A DNA stretch of 64,000 bases from Nemophila menziesii (taxonomy: Eukaryota > Streptophyta > Magnoliopsida > Boraginales > Hydrophyllaceae): positions 38,479,850 to 38,543,849 of the forward strand of contig JARWIR010000005.1 in NCBI GenBank assembly GCA_029959085.1, given 5' to 3'. Within the stretch, counting starts at the first letter, position 1, and every line of letters begins with the position of its first letter. The notes below the pieces were generated by a model. It worked only from the letters and a program-made list of their open reading frames with translations. It did not search any database and had not been told where the DNA came from. Both the position numbers and the translations under genes were made by a program. Shown piece after piece: positions 22,395-33,479 of this stretch.

Positions 22395-22455
22395 TATGAG
22401 ATCAAACTTAAGTAGAATGTTTAAAATTGAGGATCTTGTTCATAGCCTATCCGAC
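21866..22455. repeat. Duplicated block, copy A, middle piece
   Basis: It continues copy A after the Copia insertion and aligns with 51230-51720 (for example TTGACTTTCTGGTGGTTGTT here, TTGACTTTCTAGTGGTTGTT in copy B). No gene is seen. A pure AT tract lies at 22337-22390. The last five bases CCGAC are the Gypsy TSD. Confidence 0.75.
22337..22390. repeat. (AT)n microsatellite
   Basis: Uninterrupted alternating AT for about 54 bp. An (AT)n tract sits at the equivalent place in copy B (51692-51722), so it was there before the duplication. Confidence 0.95.
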
Positions 22456-23993
22456 TGATGTCTCCTCATTTGTGGTAGATTTATATTAGGATGAGACATA
22501 ATTTTTAGTGATTTAGAAGTCATAATAGTCGATTTTCTTGAGAAATAGTGCACTTTCCTATTTTGAGTCTTGATTTAGTAAAATAATATTTTTAGAGCAT
22601 ATTGGGTTTAATTATTTATTTAGTGTGAAACTTTAAAGATAATTATTGAGATTAATTAGAGTCCAAGTCAAAGACTACAAGATATGGAAAGAGATAAGCA
22701 TGGTAATTGAAGATAAAGGAAAGAAAAGCTAAAAATATGAAAAAGGAAAACCTGCCTTAATCCTGAATTTCTGCACCTACGACCACAAATCAGATTATAT
22801 CTCAAAATCGGTGAGGAATTTGGAGAAACGGTCAAGAACAAAGTTGAAGATCTTTCCGAGACGATGAATTTGGTATATTCATACGCATCTAATGGACAAA
22901 AACTGTAGCTTCTAAGACCAAAAGAAAAACGGGCCAGATTGCATGTTTTTAGGGTTACGAATTTGAGTTGGGCTTGGAGTCCAATACTTAACCTCTCCTT
23001 CAAGAAAACGAATTAGGTCTTCTAAACACCTATAAATACACCCTTATATCACATGTAAATCATCCTTGCCTCATAGTAATTAGTTCTTAAGGTTTTATTT
23101 TTCCAGTTTATTATAGAGAGCAAGATGATGTCTTTCATTATTTCTTTTAGTTTATTTCCTTCAGGTATGAACTAAACCACCCATAGCTTGGGTTTTGCAT
23201 CATGTATAATCTATGAATTCTAATTTATTTCTATCTAAGTTTCTTTAGGAATTACATGTTTTAATATGATATTAGCTTCTTACCTTTATATTTGTTTATG
23301 TGTTTTAATTTATTGCCTGTCCTAGAACTGATCACTTTAGGCTTTATTAATAGTAGTTAGATGATCACCTTAACTGAGTGTCTAATTATTGAAACACCAC
23401 ATAACGTCTAGTGTCGATATTGGTCCTGACAACACTGATTCTAACTAGATAGTCATTAGGGTATAATTTAATCACTAACACCATGTATGGAAATTGATTA
23501 CTTAGGGCCCTAGTGGCGTAGGATAACCCTATTTAAACCAGCCACGTGGTGTGTCTGTAGCCCCCTTAGTCGCTCTCAAGGTCTAAGGAATGGGAATTTA
23601 GAATCCTGACTAAGTATACAAGAGCTAATATTTTCCCTTATTAACTAGATCTAATAGAAAGAATTAGAAGGATTAGTGCATACTAGCAAAACATAAGCTA
23701 TATCTCTCATCTCATATTCTTCGTATTTTATTTTACTGTCTTTATTTTCCTAGTTTTAATTAGTTAATTTCGAATTCCATTCCTTTAATTTTCTGTCTTT
23801 TAATTATTTACTCCTTACTCGTTATTGCTACCCATTCGACTAGCACACTAAGTCCCTGAGAACGAACTCAACTTATCAACTAAAACTTGCATACGTCCTG
23901 TAATACTTGAAGTACTGTGCCTGTCTAGGGTGAGAGTGCGTAGTTTCCTAGACTTAATTTTATCTTATTTTTATCACACCCTAGGCGACACCA
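22456..23993 (+). repeat. Gypsy 5' LTR
   Basis: Starts TGATGTCTCC, ends GGCGACACCA. It contains CTATAAATACACCC near 23029-23042, a good TATA box for the genomic transcript. Seven bases separate it from the primer site. Confidence 0.93.
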
Positions 23994-23999
23994 AGTTTT

Positions 24000-24018
24000 T
24001 GGCGCCGCTGCCGGGGAC
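24000..24018 (+). other. Primer binding site, Asp-tRNA type
   Basis: TGGCGCCGCTGCCGGGGAC is the well-known Athila/Tat primer site complementary to Asp tRNA, with one unusual base (C for T in CCGTTG). Confidence 0.9.
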
Positions 24019-24149
24019 TTGTGTCTCGTTAGCGTGTGGGCTATCTATTTCGAGTAGTAGTTTTTAATTAATTCTTATTTTTCAGTTTTTAGTTTTTGTT
24101 TTTCCGGATTTACGCTTGTGGTTTGCTTTAGTCTTTTTCAGGTTTCACA

Positions 24150-27003
24150 GTGTTTAATTCTTGGCCTCTGTTATCGGAGCCTGAGAGGAGCTTCAGACCT
24201 TATAACAAACGTGTTCGTGAGGAAAGAGCCTTAAGAAGAATGATGGGAGGCGTACAAGGTCAGTTAGATCCACCACTTGGAGTCCCACCAAGAGGACTAC
24301 CACCACCACCTATCCCACCTGGTGGACAACAACAAGGACAACACCCACTAGGAGGAGGTAATGGGCAAAATAATGTGAATCAAAACCGAGTTGAACAAGA
24401 CCTTCCTGGTCTCCATGTGCCATTCCATGTTCAACCAATAGGTTACCGTCCTCCAGAGATCCAGAATATTAAATTTCGACCCGATCCAGGTATGCTCAGT
24501 CAATTTCAATGTCATGGACTCTACAGTGGTACAGCTATTCAAGATCCGGTAAGGTCGATTCAGAAGTTTATGTAGATTTGTGATGCTTACGTTACTCCAG
24601 GCATCACACGCGAGCAACTGTATTGTCATATGTTTTCGTTCTTCTTGACCGATAGAGCTAGCGAATGGCTAGATAGACACCCACCTGGGACAATTAATTC
24701 ATGGACAGAACTTCAAGCCGCATTCTTTAACCGTTTTTATCCGAAGAGTATGAGACTTTAAAGATCAAAGCGAGCTTGCAAGATTTTGTCAAGAAGATGG
24801 AGAAACAGTAGGAGAATCATGGACAAGGTTTCAACATAAATTAGCTAGATGTCCGCTCCATGGTTATACCCCCTCTTTACAACTTGCTATATTCTATGAA
24901 GGTCTTAATGATAAAGGTAGAGAGAAGGTGGATAACATCAGATAGGGTAATTTTGTGTCCATGAATCATAATGAAGCATCCGAGGTCTTGGAAAATGTTA
25001 TTGAACAAGAGAGGAGTTGGCCTTCTACGCGAGCTCATGTAGCAAAGACCCGAGGAACGCTTCGTTTAGACGCAGAAACTGCAAACTCAGCTCAAATATC
25101 CCCATTAGAAAATCAAATCAAAGAGCTTAAGCTAGAGATGCAGAAGAATTTAGCCACAGCAAATGTAGTACAAGAAGCACAAGGTTGTCAACAATGTGGG
25201 TTAATAATCATACATGGGAAGAGTGCGAAACAAATCCATAATCTGTTTACTTCATATCCAACCGAGGAGGTTATCAATTTGGTAATCGAAACCATCAGGG
25301 TATGCAATATTCAAATCCTCAGGGGGCCGCTAATCCTGGTCATTATCAACCACGCCCCCAGAACAACTTTTTCCAACCAAGAGGTCAGTATCAAAATCAA
25401 CATCAAAATAGACATGCTCCCCCTCAACAACCTGTTCAAGATGCCTATACCGATGTGTTAGATCAGAAAGCTTTACATCAGTATCCTCAAGAAGGATCTA
25501 TGGACATTCAACAATTAGTAAAAGTCTTGGACCGTTTGACCACGAATATGAACGCTCAGGAAGAGAAGTTACGAGGACAAGATGCCGCAATTCAGATTTT
25601 AGGTACTCAAGTAGAACAGTTAAACAAAGTTCTAAAAAATTTAATGGAACAAAAAGAATTGAAGGCTATCGAAGGAGGTGATGACAATGTTGGGTTCGAA
25701 GCTTGTAAGGATATTTGCCTTGAAATTTAAGAAGAAAAGAAGGAAGTACCACATGCTGTCGTTAGTTCCGTGGAGGTTCCGAGTACCGAAGAAGAACCAA
25801 CCAAGTCTAGCCCCGTGGAATCTGACTGTTCTGAGGTTTATGTGGAGGACGATTCAGAAAAAGCTGAATTTATACAGCTTCTGAAGGATATGCAAGAAGA
25901 GATTCGATCGGTTATGGATTATCAAGCTGAGCTGGATAAAGAGAAAGAGAAAGAAGCCTCAGAGGAGGAATCAAAAGTTGAAGATGAAGTTGAACCTGCT
26001 GTGCAAAAAGAGAAAGAAGAAGAAAATGTGGAACCGCCACCTGTTGTTCAACCAGTGTCACCAACTATTCCTGATACAAATTCAAAGGATGGCACTGAAC
26101 TCAAGACATTTGTAGAAGCGTATACACCGGAAAATTTCAACGCCCAAATGCTTGAGATCGCAAAGAAAGGACATACACCGCAACAAGTTTTTACGCAAGT
26201 TATTCCTAAGAAAGAAGCGAGTGTAGAGATCCCAAGAGAGAATCTGAGAGTCTCAAGAAGAAGTGAACGAGAGCTACCAACAAAGCTTAAAGATCCGGGA
26301 AGTTTTAACCTTCCTATTCAAATTAATGGTATGCTCAAGGTAAAATCTATGTACGATGTGGGTTCTGGTGTGAATCTTATGCTTAAGTCCGTGTTCGAGA
26401 GACTTGGACTTCAGAAATCAGAGAAAACTCCAGTAAAGTTGCAGTTCGCTGACAACTCAGTTACCAGGACATGGGGAACAGTGGAGGACGTCTTAGTCCG
26501 TGCAGGTAGTATCACCATCCCTACTGACTTTGTTATACTTGAGTTTGATGCAGACTAGCAGGTTCCAATCATACTTGGACGGCCTTTCATGGCCACAAGT
26601 CAAAGTGTCATCAACTTCCAAGAAGGGACCATTACCCTTCATGCAAATAATGTATCCGAGACCTTCTATGTCTTGGGTAAGAAACCAAGGAAGTTAGATC
26701 CCACCGTTCCTGTCATCCATAGCCTTTCACATCACAAAGTCCCTCCAGAGAAAATCCACTTAAAGCTTGTGGATACTGAGCCAAACATTGAGTTTGGGGT
26801 TGGCCATGAAGTTCTATGAAAGGCTCACAAACGCGAAAGTAGGCCACATAGTTTCAAAGACTCGTGGATGGGACCATTCATTGTCACTAAGGTTGTTTCA
26901 GCCAAGGTGATAGAAATCCGACCCAAGAAGGCGATCAAGCGCAGATTAGTTGATGTTCATAGCCTAACTCGTTGTTGGGGAGGCTATATTCGCAAATCTT
27001 GAT
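24150..27003 (+). pseudogene. Gypsy gag-protease with integrase tail, broken and deleted
   Basis: Open from 24150, first ATG at 24240. Gag reads PPEIQNIKFRPDPGMLSQF and FSFFLTDRASEWLD, typical of Retrotrans_gag. It has a TAG at 24573, a stop and shift near 24762, and another shift between 25196 and 25302. From 25302 to 27003 one frame continues through stops near 25728, 26556 and 26817. It holds protease sequence FNLPIQINGMLKVKSMYDVGS with the active-site triad region DVGSG instead of the usual DLGAS, then IILGRPF. It then jumps to SWMGPFIVTKV and VIEIRPKK, which resemble the end of integrase. The RT, RNase H and integrase core are deleted near 26760-26860. Confidence 0.8.
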
Positions 27004-27237
27004 AGAGGTAACACGTCTAAGTTTGAAAGACGTTAAACAAAAGTGCTGTATGGGAGACAACCCGCAATTTTTTTAAGTTTTTATGTCTTTTACGTTTTTA
27101 GTTTATGTTTAGTTTAGTTGTTTTTAGTTGATATTGCATATTTGAGAAAGGTATTAGTGTTTTTGATGCTTAGGTATTGGAGAATTCGAGTTCGGGAGGA
27201 GAAAACAAAATTTTTCAGAAAATTCTGACCATCGGGC
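27004..27237 (+). other. Spacer between gag remnant and site array
   Basis: T-rich sequence after the last stop, with GGGAGACAACCCGC near 27050. No ORF supported; it leads into the CG-rich array. Confidence 0.5.
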
Positions 27238-27485
27238 CGGTATACCGGACCTCATCCGCGGTATACCGCAGAGAGGAAAAAACCGTGTCACGGGTAGGTG
27301 CCTCGGGTTTTGTGCCAAGAAGAAAAAAAATCTGGACGATAGGTCCCGGGTACCGGACCATATCCCCGGTATACCGCGAGATCAAAAACCCGTGCCACGG
27401 GTATGAGGCGCGTGTTTATTGACGAGACGAATTTTTTTGGATCAACAATAGTTCCGGTATACCGGAAGATATGCCCGGTATACCG
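27238..27485 (+). promoter_or_regulatory. CGGTATACCG paired-site array in Gypsy internal region
   Basis: Three tandem units of about 108 bp, each with a pair of palindromic sites 21 bp apart. The sites start at 27238 and 27259, 27346 and 27367, 27455 and 27476. Five are exact CGGTATACCG; 27346 is the variant CCGGGTACCG. The array is CG-rich and ends 39 bp before a TATA box. It closely matches the array in the Copia LTR. Function as an internal promoter or enhancer is inference. Confidence 0.6.
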
Positions 27486-27524
27486 CGGCGCGCCGCTGGA
27501 GAGAGAAAACTGCGGATTGGAGAT

Positions 27525-27532
27525 TATAAAAG
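27525..27532 (+). promoter_or_regulatory. Internal TATA box before env-like ORF
   Basis: TATAAAAG lies in GGAGATTATAAAAGAGGG, followed by a CT-rich, AUG-poor leader (27560-27930) of the kind seen in plant 5' UTRs. It could drive a separate mRNA for the ORF starting at 27937. Confidence 0.5.
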
Positions 27533-27936
27533 AGGGATAATGCTTATTATTCCGAATTTACAAAACCTCAAGCCTCTCTTTCTTCTCCAAACCTCTCCCA
27601 ACTCCATTAAAGCTCATATAAACCTTCACCAATCATCAAAACACTACCCAATCATCAAGAAAAACACATCAAATCTTCTCTCCACCTCATTACAAAGGAG
27701 ATTCAAGCACCCAATCCTCACCAAACACATTAAATTGAAGAATCAAAGAGCTTAAATTTTCAAAATTCATCCTACAATTTCTTAAATCCAAGCCAATCCA
27801 TCAAGAATTCACCTTACCCACATAGAGATTCATCATCAATTCATCTTTCCTAAGCCAAATCAAGCTTGTTCAACCAAAAATTCACAAGTTTAAATTTCAA
27901 GAGTTGTTAAAGCTTTGAGTTGGGGGTCAATTGAGG

Positions 27937-29145
27937 ATGACTAAAAGAACAGAAATATCATCTAACAAGAGGGAGGTGAAGAAAAGCAAGGTATTGGATT
28001 CAATTGAGAAGAAATCAAATAACAAAGGTTCTAGTTCTAAAACAAAGGGTAAAAACGATGTTGAAGATGGAGGTAAGTTAGCTTTGTTTGATCGTAATGG
28101 TAAAATGCTCTACTTTTATTCAAAAGAGAAAACACAACCTCCACCTTTCAAAGGTCCTACACCCATGGAAAAAGAGGAAGCTTTAAAGGCCTTAAAAGCT
28201 TCTGCAGAAAAACAATTAAAAGACCTACCTTTTGCTTATGAGAAAGTATTCAAGGAAGAAGTTGGTACAGGAGAGTACAAGAGATTCTTAGAGCTTGGTG
28301 AAAAATTGGGTTGGTCTACTTTCATGGTAAAACTTTCTGAATTATGTCATGAGTTAGTTTTGGAATTCTATTTAGGCCTCTTTAGCCGAGATAGTAAAAG
28401 TTGTGTTCCGATTAGAGGAAAGTTAGTTCCTTTCACAGTTAATGAGATTAGAAACCACTTCAAGTTTAAGAAATTAATTGGATATTGCAAGTATGATGAA
28501 GCGGTTGCTAAATGAAAAATCTTTGATGAGGAATTACTTTTTGAGCATGTTTTAGACAAGGAGAAAGTGGAATCACATAAGGGAGAATTGAAGGCACCTT
28601 GGCCCTACAAATATCTTCAACCGGATGCGAGAGTTTGGTACAATTTCCTTATTCCTAATGTCTTTGGAAACACACGAACTTTGGATGTGACTAAAAAGAA
28701 CGCTCTACTGTTGGATTGTATTTTGAGAGGAGAAGAAGTGGATGTGGCACAGTTGATCTATGAGGAGGTGATGTGATTTTCGATCTCTCCCAAATCAGTT
28801 TATAATGTTAAATTTCCTACTATGATCACGTGTCTTGTGCGAAAAGAGAATGTTACATTGGGTGAAGAAGAGAAACTCAAGTTTAAGACGAGTTATATGT
28901 ATAATGCTTGGATCAAAGATGTCTTTCGAAAAGCGAGTGTTACGCAAGTCTTGAAAGAAGAAAAGGAGCAAAGTTGGCAAGAGAAGATGGAGAAGCGTTT
29001 AAAGAAATTCGCAACATCTCAAACTTCTTTAGTCAATGATGTGGCACAAATCAACGCTAATCAAGTGCACATCATGAAACTCCTTGAGCAATTAACGAAA
29101 GATCAAGAAAATCCAACCTTGGATGTCAATAATGCGAGGCAATAA
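27937..29145 (+). pseudogene. Env-like plant transposon protein ORF, two in-frame TGA
   Basis: A single frame of about 402 codons is interrupted by TGA at 28513-28515 and 28774-28776, with no frameshift. First ATG is at 27937. The N-terminus is lysine-rich. The middle has LGWSTFMVKLSE, PIRGKLVPFTVNEIRNHF and PDARVWYNFLIPN with TKKNALLLDCILRGEEVDV. This is the pattern of the putative plant transposon protein domain found downstream of pol in Athila elements, often called env-like. The C-terminal 100 residues look coiled-coil-like. I see no convincing signal peptide or membrane span, so an envelope role is not supported by this copy. Each TGA could come from a TGG by one transition. Confidence 0.7.
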
Positions 29146-30720
29146 GCCTCGAGAGTATGTTCTCTTTCTTCCTTACCTTTTCTGTAAATGCTTTTATCTG
29201 CTAATTTTAATTTCTGTTTCGAGTCTTTTTCGAGTCGTGGGGGCACGGCTCATTTTTGAGTTGGGGGTGTGGGGATTCGTTGTCTCTCATCTCCATTATT
29301 CTGTTTTTAGGTAGAAATTAAAAGTTTTGATACATGGGAATTAGATGTAGAGTGTGTTTAATAGCTTGAAAGCATAAGCTCAGTGAATTGATGATAGTAA
29401 GCAATATGTTTATGAGCTATGTTATTTGTATGCTTTGAGTATTTGAAGGAAAACACACATTGATGGTAAAGAAAAGATTAGTGAGCAATGCGATAGAAAG
29501 TATGTTCGATCTCAGGGAACCTTGAGAAGTGTGTAGGCCGTGAGATCCAAGCTAGTTGACAGAACAATTTGATGAAAGTGCTAAAGGTAAGAAAATAACG
29601 AAATTACATAGTGTAGAAAGTGATTAAGGCGGTTCTTTCATATTTGAAGCCACTTGAAGCCTTTTTATACCTTCTCACCTTGTTATTTTGATTTTATATG
29701 CTATATCCTTCTCAGCCCCTTCTAGCCTTTCTAAAGATTTTTATTGAAACACATTATAAGCCATATCCCTTTAGATTATAGGACTTTTCCATATGACCCG
29801 CACTCGAATCGCGATGCATAGATAGTTGTTTTAGAGCTTGAGTTTGGGGGTGGTGGGTCCACCATTATGGGAATTGTTATTGGGATGGGATTTTTGAGCT
29901 TATTAATTGTGCTCTGTTCTTTATATTGATGATGATTCACAGAATTTTATTGTAACCTTTTGCCGGGGTAATAGTGAATGAAAAAAGAAGCTACGAGCTA
30001 AATTTGCCAACAAGGGCATTAAAAGAAAAAAATATATATGAGAGAATAGCGTGATATCTCAACATAAAAAGAGAGTCATGGCTATATGAAAAGAAAAATT
30101 GATTTGAAAAGAAAATATATATATTCGGACTAGCAATGTGGAATTTTTATGTGAACATCTTATGCTTTAATTGGGTTACTGGGTATGCTAAATTGTGCAT
30201 CAAGGAATTCATTGGGTTGAGTGAAACGTTTTATGAGAGTAACTCAAGCTCTAGGGCGTTTCGTTGATGGCTACTGAGGAGAGAGCCAAAAGCTCACTCT
30301 AAATTATCCAAATATACTATCATACCGTCCCTAAGCCTAAATTACAACCTTAAAGACCTTTTGATTCTTTGATATGTAATTGAGAAGTGATTGAGCCATT
30401 AGAGAGTAGTTAAGTGGACCTTTGAATACTAGTGAAGTTCGATGAACAATCTATAGCTTTCTTGGGGAACTGAGTAAAGTCCCAATCCTTCTTACATTAC
30501 GAAACTAATCTGATCTTGAATTCAAGCCGTGTTGACTACGGATATGAGAAGTGTACAGGTATGTAGTTTATAAATATTATTGCATGAAATTTTCTGAGAT
30601 GTTGTTTTATGTTTATTCTATATATTCTGCTATGTTCTTCCCATTGTGTTGAAAATTCCATAAGTGTGTATTTATAGACTTCCCTTTGTTTTTATCTTTA
30701 TTGTATCGGGACGATACAAC
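29146..30720 (+). other. Gypsy 3' non-coding region with purine-tract-like motifs
   Basis: About 1.6 kb with no supported ORF. GAGTTGGGGGT near 29258 and GAGTTTGGGGGTGG near 29840 resemble the real purine tract at 30721. Another copy lies at about 27918-27927, just before the env-like ATG. Confidence 0.5.
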
Positions 30721-30736
30721 TTTGAGTTGGGGGTCT
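30721..30736 (+). other. Polypurine tract of Gypsy element
   Basis: TTTGAGTTGGGGGTCT directly precedes the 3' LTR. The same form (GTTGAGTTGGGGGTCT) precedes the LTR at 55999. Confidence 0.85.
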
Positions 30737-32273
30737 TGATGTCTCCTCATTTGTGATAGATTTATATTAGGATGAGACATCATTTTTAGTGATTTAGAAG
30801 TCATAATAGTCAATATTCTTGAGAAATAGTGCACTTTACTATTTTGAGTCTTGATTTAGTAAAATAATATTTTTAGAGCATATTGGGTTTAATTATTTAT
30901 TTAGTGTGAAGTTTTAAAGATAATTGTGGAGATTAATTAGAGTCCAAGTCAAAGACTACAAGATATGGAAAGAGATAAGCATGGTAATTGGAGATAAAGG
31001 AAAGAAAAGCTAAAAACATAGAAAAGGAAAACCTGCCTTAATCCTGAATTTCTGCACCTACGACCACAAATCATCTTATATCTCAAAATCGGTGAGGGAT
31101 TTGGAGAAACAGTCAAGAGAAAAGTTGAAGATCTTTCCGAGACGATGAATTTGGTATATTCATACGCATCAAACGGAGAAAAATTGAAGCTGCTAGGACC
31201 AAAAGAAAAACGGGCCTGATTGCATGTTTTTAGGGTTACGAATTTGAGTTGGGCTTGGAGTCCAATACTTAACCTCTCCTTCAAGAAAACGAATTAGGTC
31301 TTCTAAACACCTATAAATACACCCTTAATCACTTGTAAATCATCCTTGCCTTATAGTAATTAGTTCTTAAGGTTTTATTTTTCCAGTTTATTGTAGAGAG
31401 CAAGATGATGTCTTTCATTATTTCTTTTAGTTTATTTCCTTCACGTATGAACTAAACCACCCATAGCTTGGGTTTTGCATCATGTATAATCTATGAATTC
31501 TAATTTATTTCTATCTAAGTTTCTTTGGGAATTACATGTTTTAATCTGATATTAGCTTCTTACCTTTATATTTGTTTATGTGTTTTGATTTATTGCCTGT
31601 CCTAGAACTGATCACTTTAGGCTTTATTAATAGTAGTTAGATGATCACCTTAACTGGGTGTCTAATTATTAAAACACCACATAACAACTAGTGTCGATAT
31701 TGGTCCTGACAACACTGATTCTAACTAGATAGTCATTAAGGTATAATTTAATCACTATCACCATGTATGGTAATTGATTGCTCATGGCCCTAGTGGCGTA
31801 GGATAACCCTATTTAAACCAGCCTCGTGGTGTGTCCGTAGCCCCCTTAGTCGCTCTCAAGGTCTAAGGAATGGGAATTTAGAATCCTGACTAAGTATACA
31901 AGAGCTAATATTCTCCCTTATTAACTAGATCTAATAGAAAGAATTAGAAGGATTAGTGCATACTAGCAAAACCTAAGCTATATCGCTCATCTCATATTCT
32001 TCGTATTTTATTTTATTGTCTTTATTTTCCTAGTTTTAATTAGTTAATTTCGAATTCTATTCCTTTAATTTTCTGTCTTTTAATTATTTACTCCTTACTC
32101 GTTATTGCTACCCATTCGACTAGCACACTAAGTCCCTGAGGACGAACTCAACTTATAAACTAAAACTTGCATACGTCTTGTAATACTTGCAGTACTGTGC
32201 CTGTCTAGGGTGAGAGTGCGTAGTTTCCTAGACTTAATTTTATCTTATTTTTATCACACCTTAGGGGACACCA
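30737..32273 (+). repeat. Gypsy 3' LTR
   Basis: Starts TGATGTCTCC right after the purine tract and ends GGGGACACCA, followed by the TSD CCGAC. The first 46 bp form the conserved terminal hairpin with perfect 9-bp arms TGATGTCTC and GAGACATCA. Confidence 0.93.
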
Positions 32274-32278
32274 CCGAC

Positions 32279-32877
32279 CTTACCTTTTTACCATCATATT
32301 GTACTTAAAGCCAATTCTTTTGTAAGTATTCATTTTGTATAACTTTACAAAAGTTTTGTGGAATATGGAAAAATACGATATATCTATTTAAAGTACTTTA
32401 TTTGGATATATGTTTATTGGACAATTATCATATGTTTTATTTGATCATATACGCATTTCTTATTGATTTATTTATTTCAAAAAGAAACCATGAAGCTAAA
32501 ATAATAAGTGGTCTAGGTAAAAATTAATTGATATGTTATAATATTGGAAGAATTTATCTATATCTTAGATAATATATGGTTTATACAAAGGACGAGATCA
32601 GTTTAGAACATGATTGTCTATCCCCTCAATCAGGATTTAACCATTTGTTCAATCTATACCCATCTAATTTGTGATAGGAAAAAACCAGTATCAAGAACAC
32701 TAGGCTCGAGGATATGGCTTGATTGTTCCTTAGAATTGATAATAACACTAGGAAAGGTTCTCTTCAAGGATAAAGACCCCCAAAAACAAGTTTCCAAAGG
32801 ATAACCATTTCGATTGGTCAACCCTTCTAAAAAGACACCCCTCGACTCAAATAGATGTGACCGAGTTTAGAATGTGG
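32279..32877. repeat. Duplicated block, copy A, right end
   Basis: It aligns with 51721-52260. For example ATAATATATGGTTTATACAA here is ATAATATGTGGTTTATACAA in copy B. The similarity stops near 32870 where a truncated LTR begins. No gene is seen. Confidence 0.75.
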
Positions 32878-32918
32878 ATTGAGGTGTGAAGGCAAGGACT
32901 TATTTCCTAACTCAAAGA

Positions 32919-32953
<35 letters not shown>

Positions 32954-33471
32954 CTAGGACTAAATCTAGGTCATGGGCTTGATTTTAGAGTCCAAATCCA
33001 GCTCAAACACGTTTTCATTAAAAAATGGACTAGTCTGGCACAAAGAAGCTGTAACCATATAATAACATTTTCTTTTTAACTCCAAATCATGAGAAGTCAG
33101 TGGCTACCCCTTACCATTCACAAAAAAATAGATGTATATAAAATGGCTCCTTCAAATTCTCTGTCTATTTTACGCGACATAAAAAATACTACACTTTCTA
33201 AATTTGGTCGGCAACTTTTGCACTTTCTAGAAACGATTTCTTTAGTTCTTTCCTCGACTCCTTATCCATTATTTGTCATCTAATATCATAATTTTACCTC
33301 AAAGCTTCGGATTTAACACACAAATTACACAAAAAATGCTCTAAAAGTATCTAACCTCCAAAACAATGCAAGAAACGAGAAACTAACAAATAATAGGGAA
33401 AAATCCCCCAGCTAAGCACATAATACACAAAAAATGATGTCTCGTGACTACATTATTCTATCACATAAATG
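32878..33471 (-). repeat. Partial 3' LTR of minus Gypsy element
   Basis: TGTGAAGGCAAGGACTTATT and an (AT)n tract at 32922-32950, then AACACGTTTTCATTAAAAA, match 36344 onward of the 5' LTR. It lacks the distal R-U5 part and the first TGATGT of the LTR. Confidence 0.75.
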
Positions 33472-33479
33472 GAGGCTCA

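Larger units (their letters stand above)
22456..32273 (+). mobile_element. Athila-like Gypsy element, pol-deleted
   Basis: 9,818 bp bounded by TG...CA LTRs and a 5-bp TSD CCGAC (22451-22455 and 32274-32278). Primer site of Asp-tRNA type, gag and protease remnants, a small piece resembling the integrase C-terminus, a plant-transposon-protein (env-like) ORF, and a purine tract. Reverse transcriptase, RNase H and the integrase core are absent, so it needs another element's enzymes. The LTRs differ by roughly 2-3% by eye, older than the Copia insertion. Primer site and env-like ORF point to the Athila lineage. Confidence 0.92.
8325..32877. repeat. Duplicated block, copy A (split by two insertions)
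   Basis: 8325-14237, 21866-22455 and 32279-32877 align in order with 44320-52260 (copy B). Landmarks shared by both include the DUF4283 relic, the CTAAGCTCCTACT stretch (about 10838 and 46932), the K-box-like ORF, the AGCTTTGCTCAG region and GGATATGGCTTGATTG (32710 and 52119). The two large gaps in copy A are exactly the Copia and Gypsy elements with their TSDs. Many indels and substitutions suggest an old duplication. Confidence 0.85.

Noticed and set aside
30949..31284. 111-codon minus frame, similar frame at 22668-23003
   Set aside because: Both lie within the two LTRs of one element, so similarity reflects LTR duplication; no protein motif is seen.
32922..32950. (AT)n tract as a separate finding
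   Set aside because: It is the shorter counterpart of the tract in the partner LTR and needs no other explanation.
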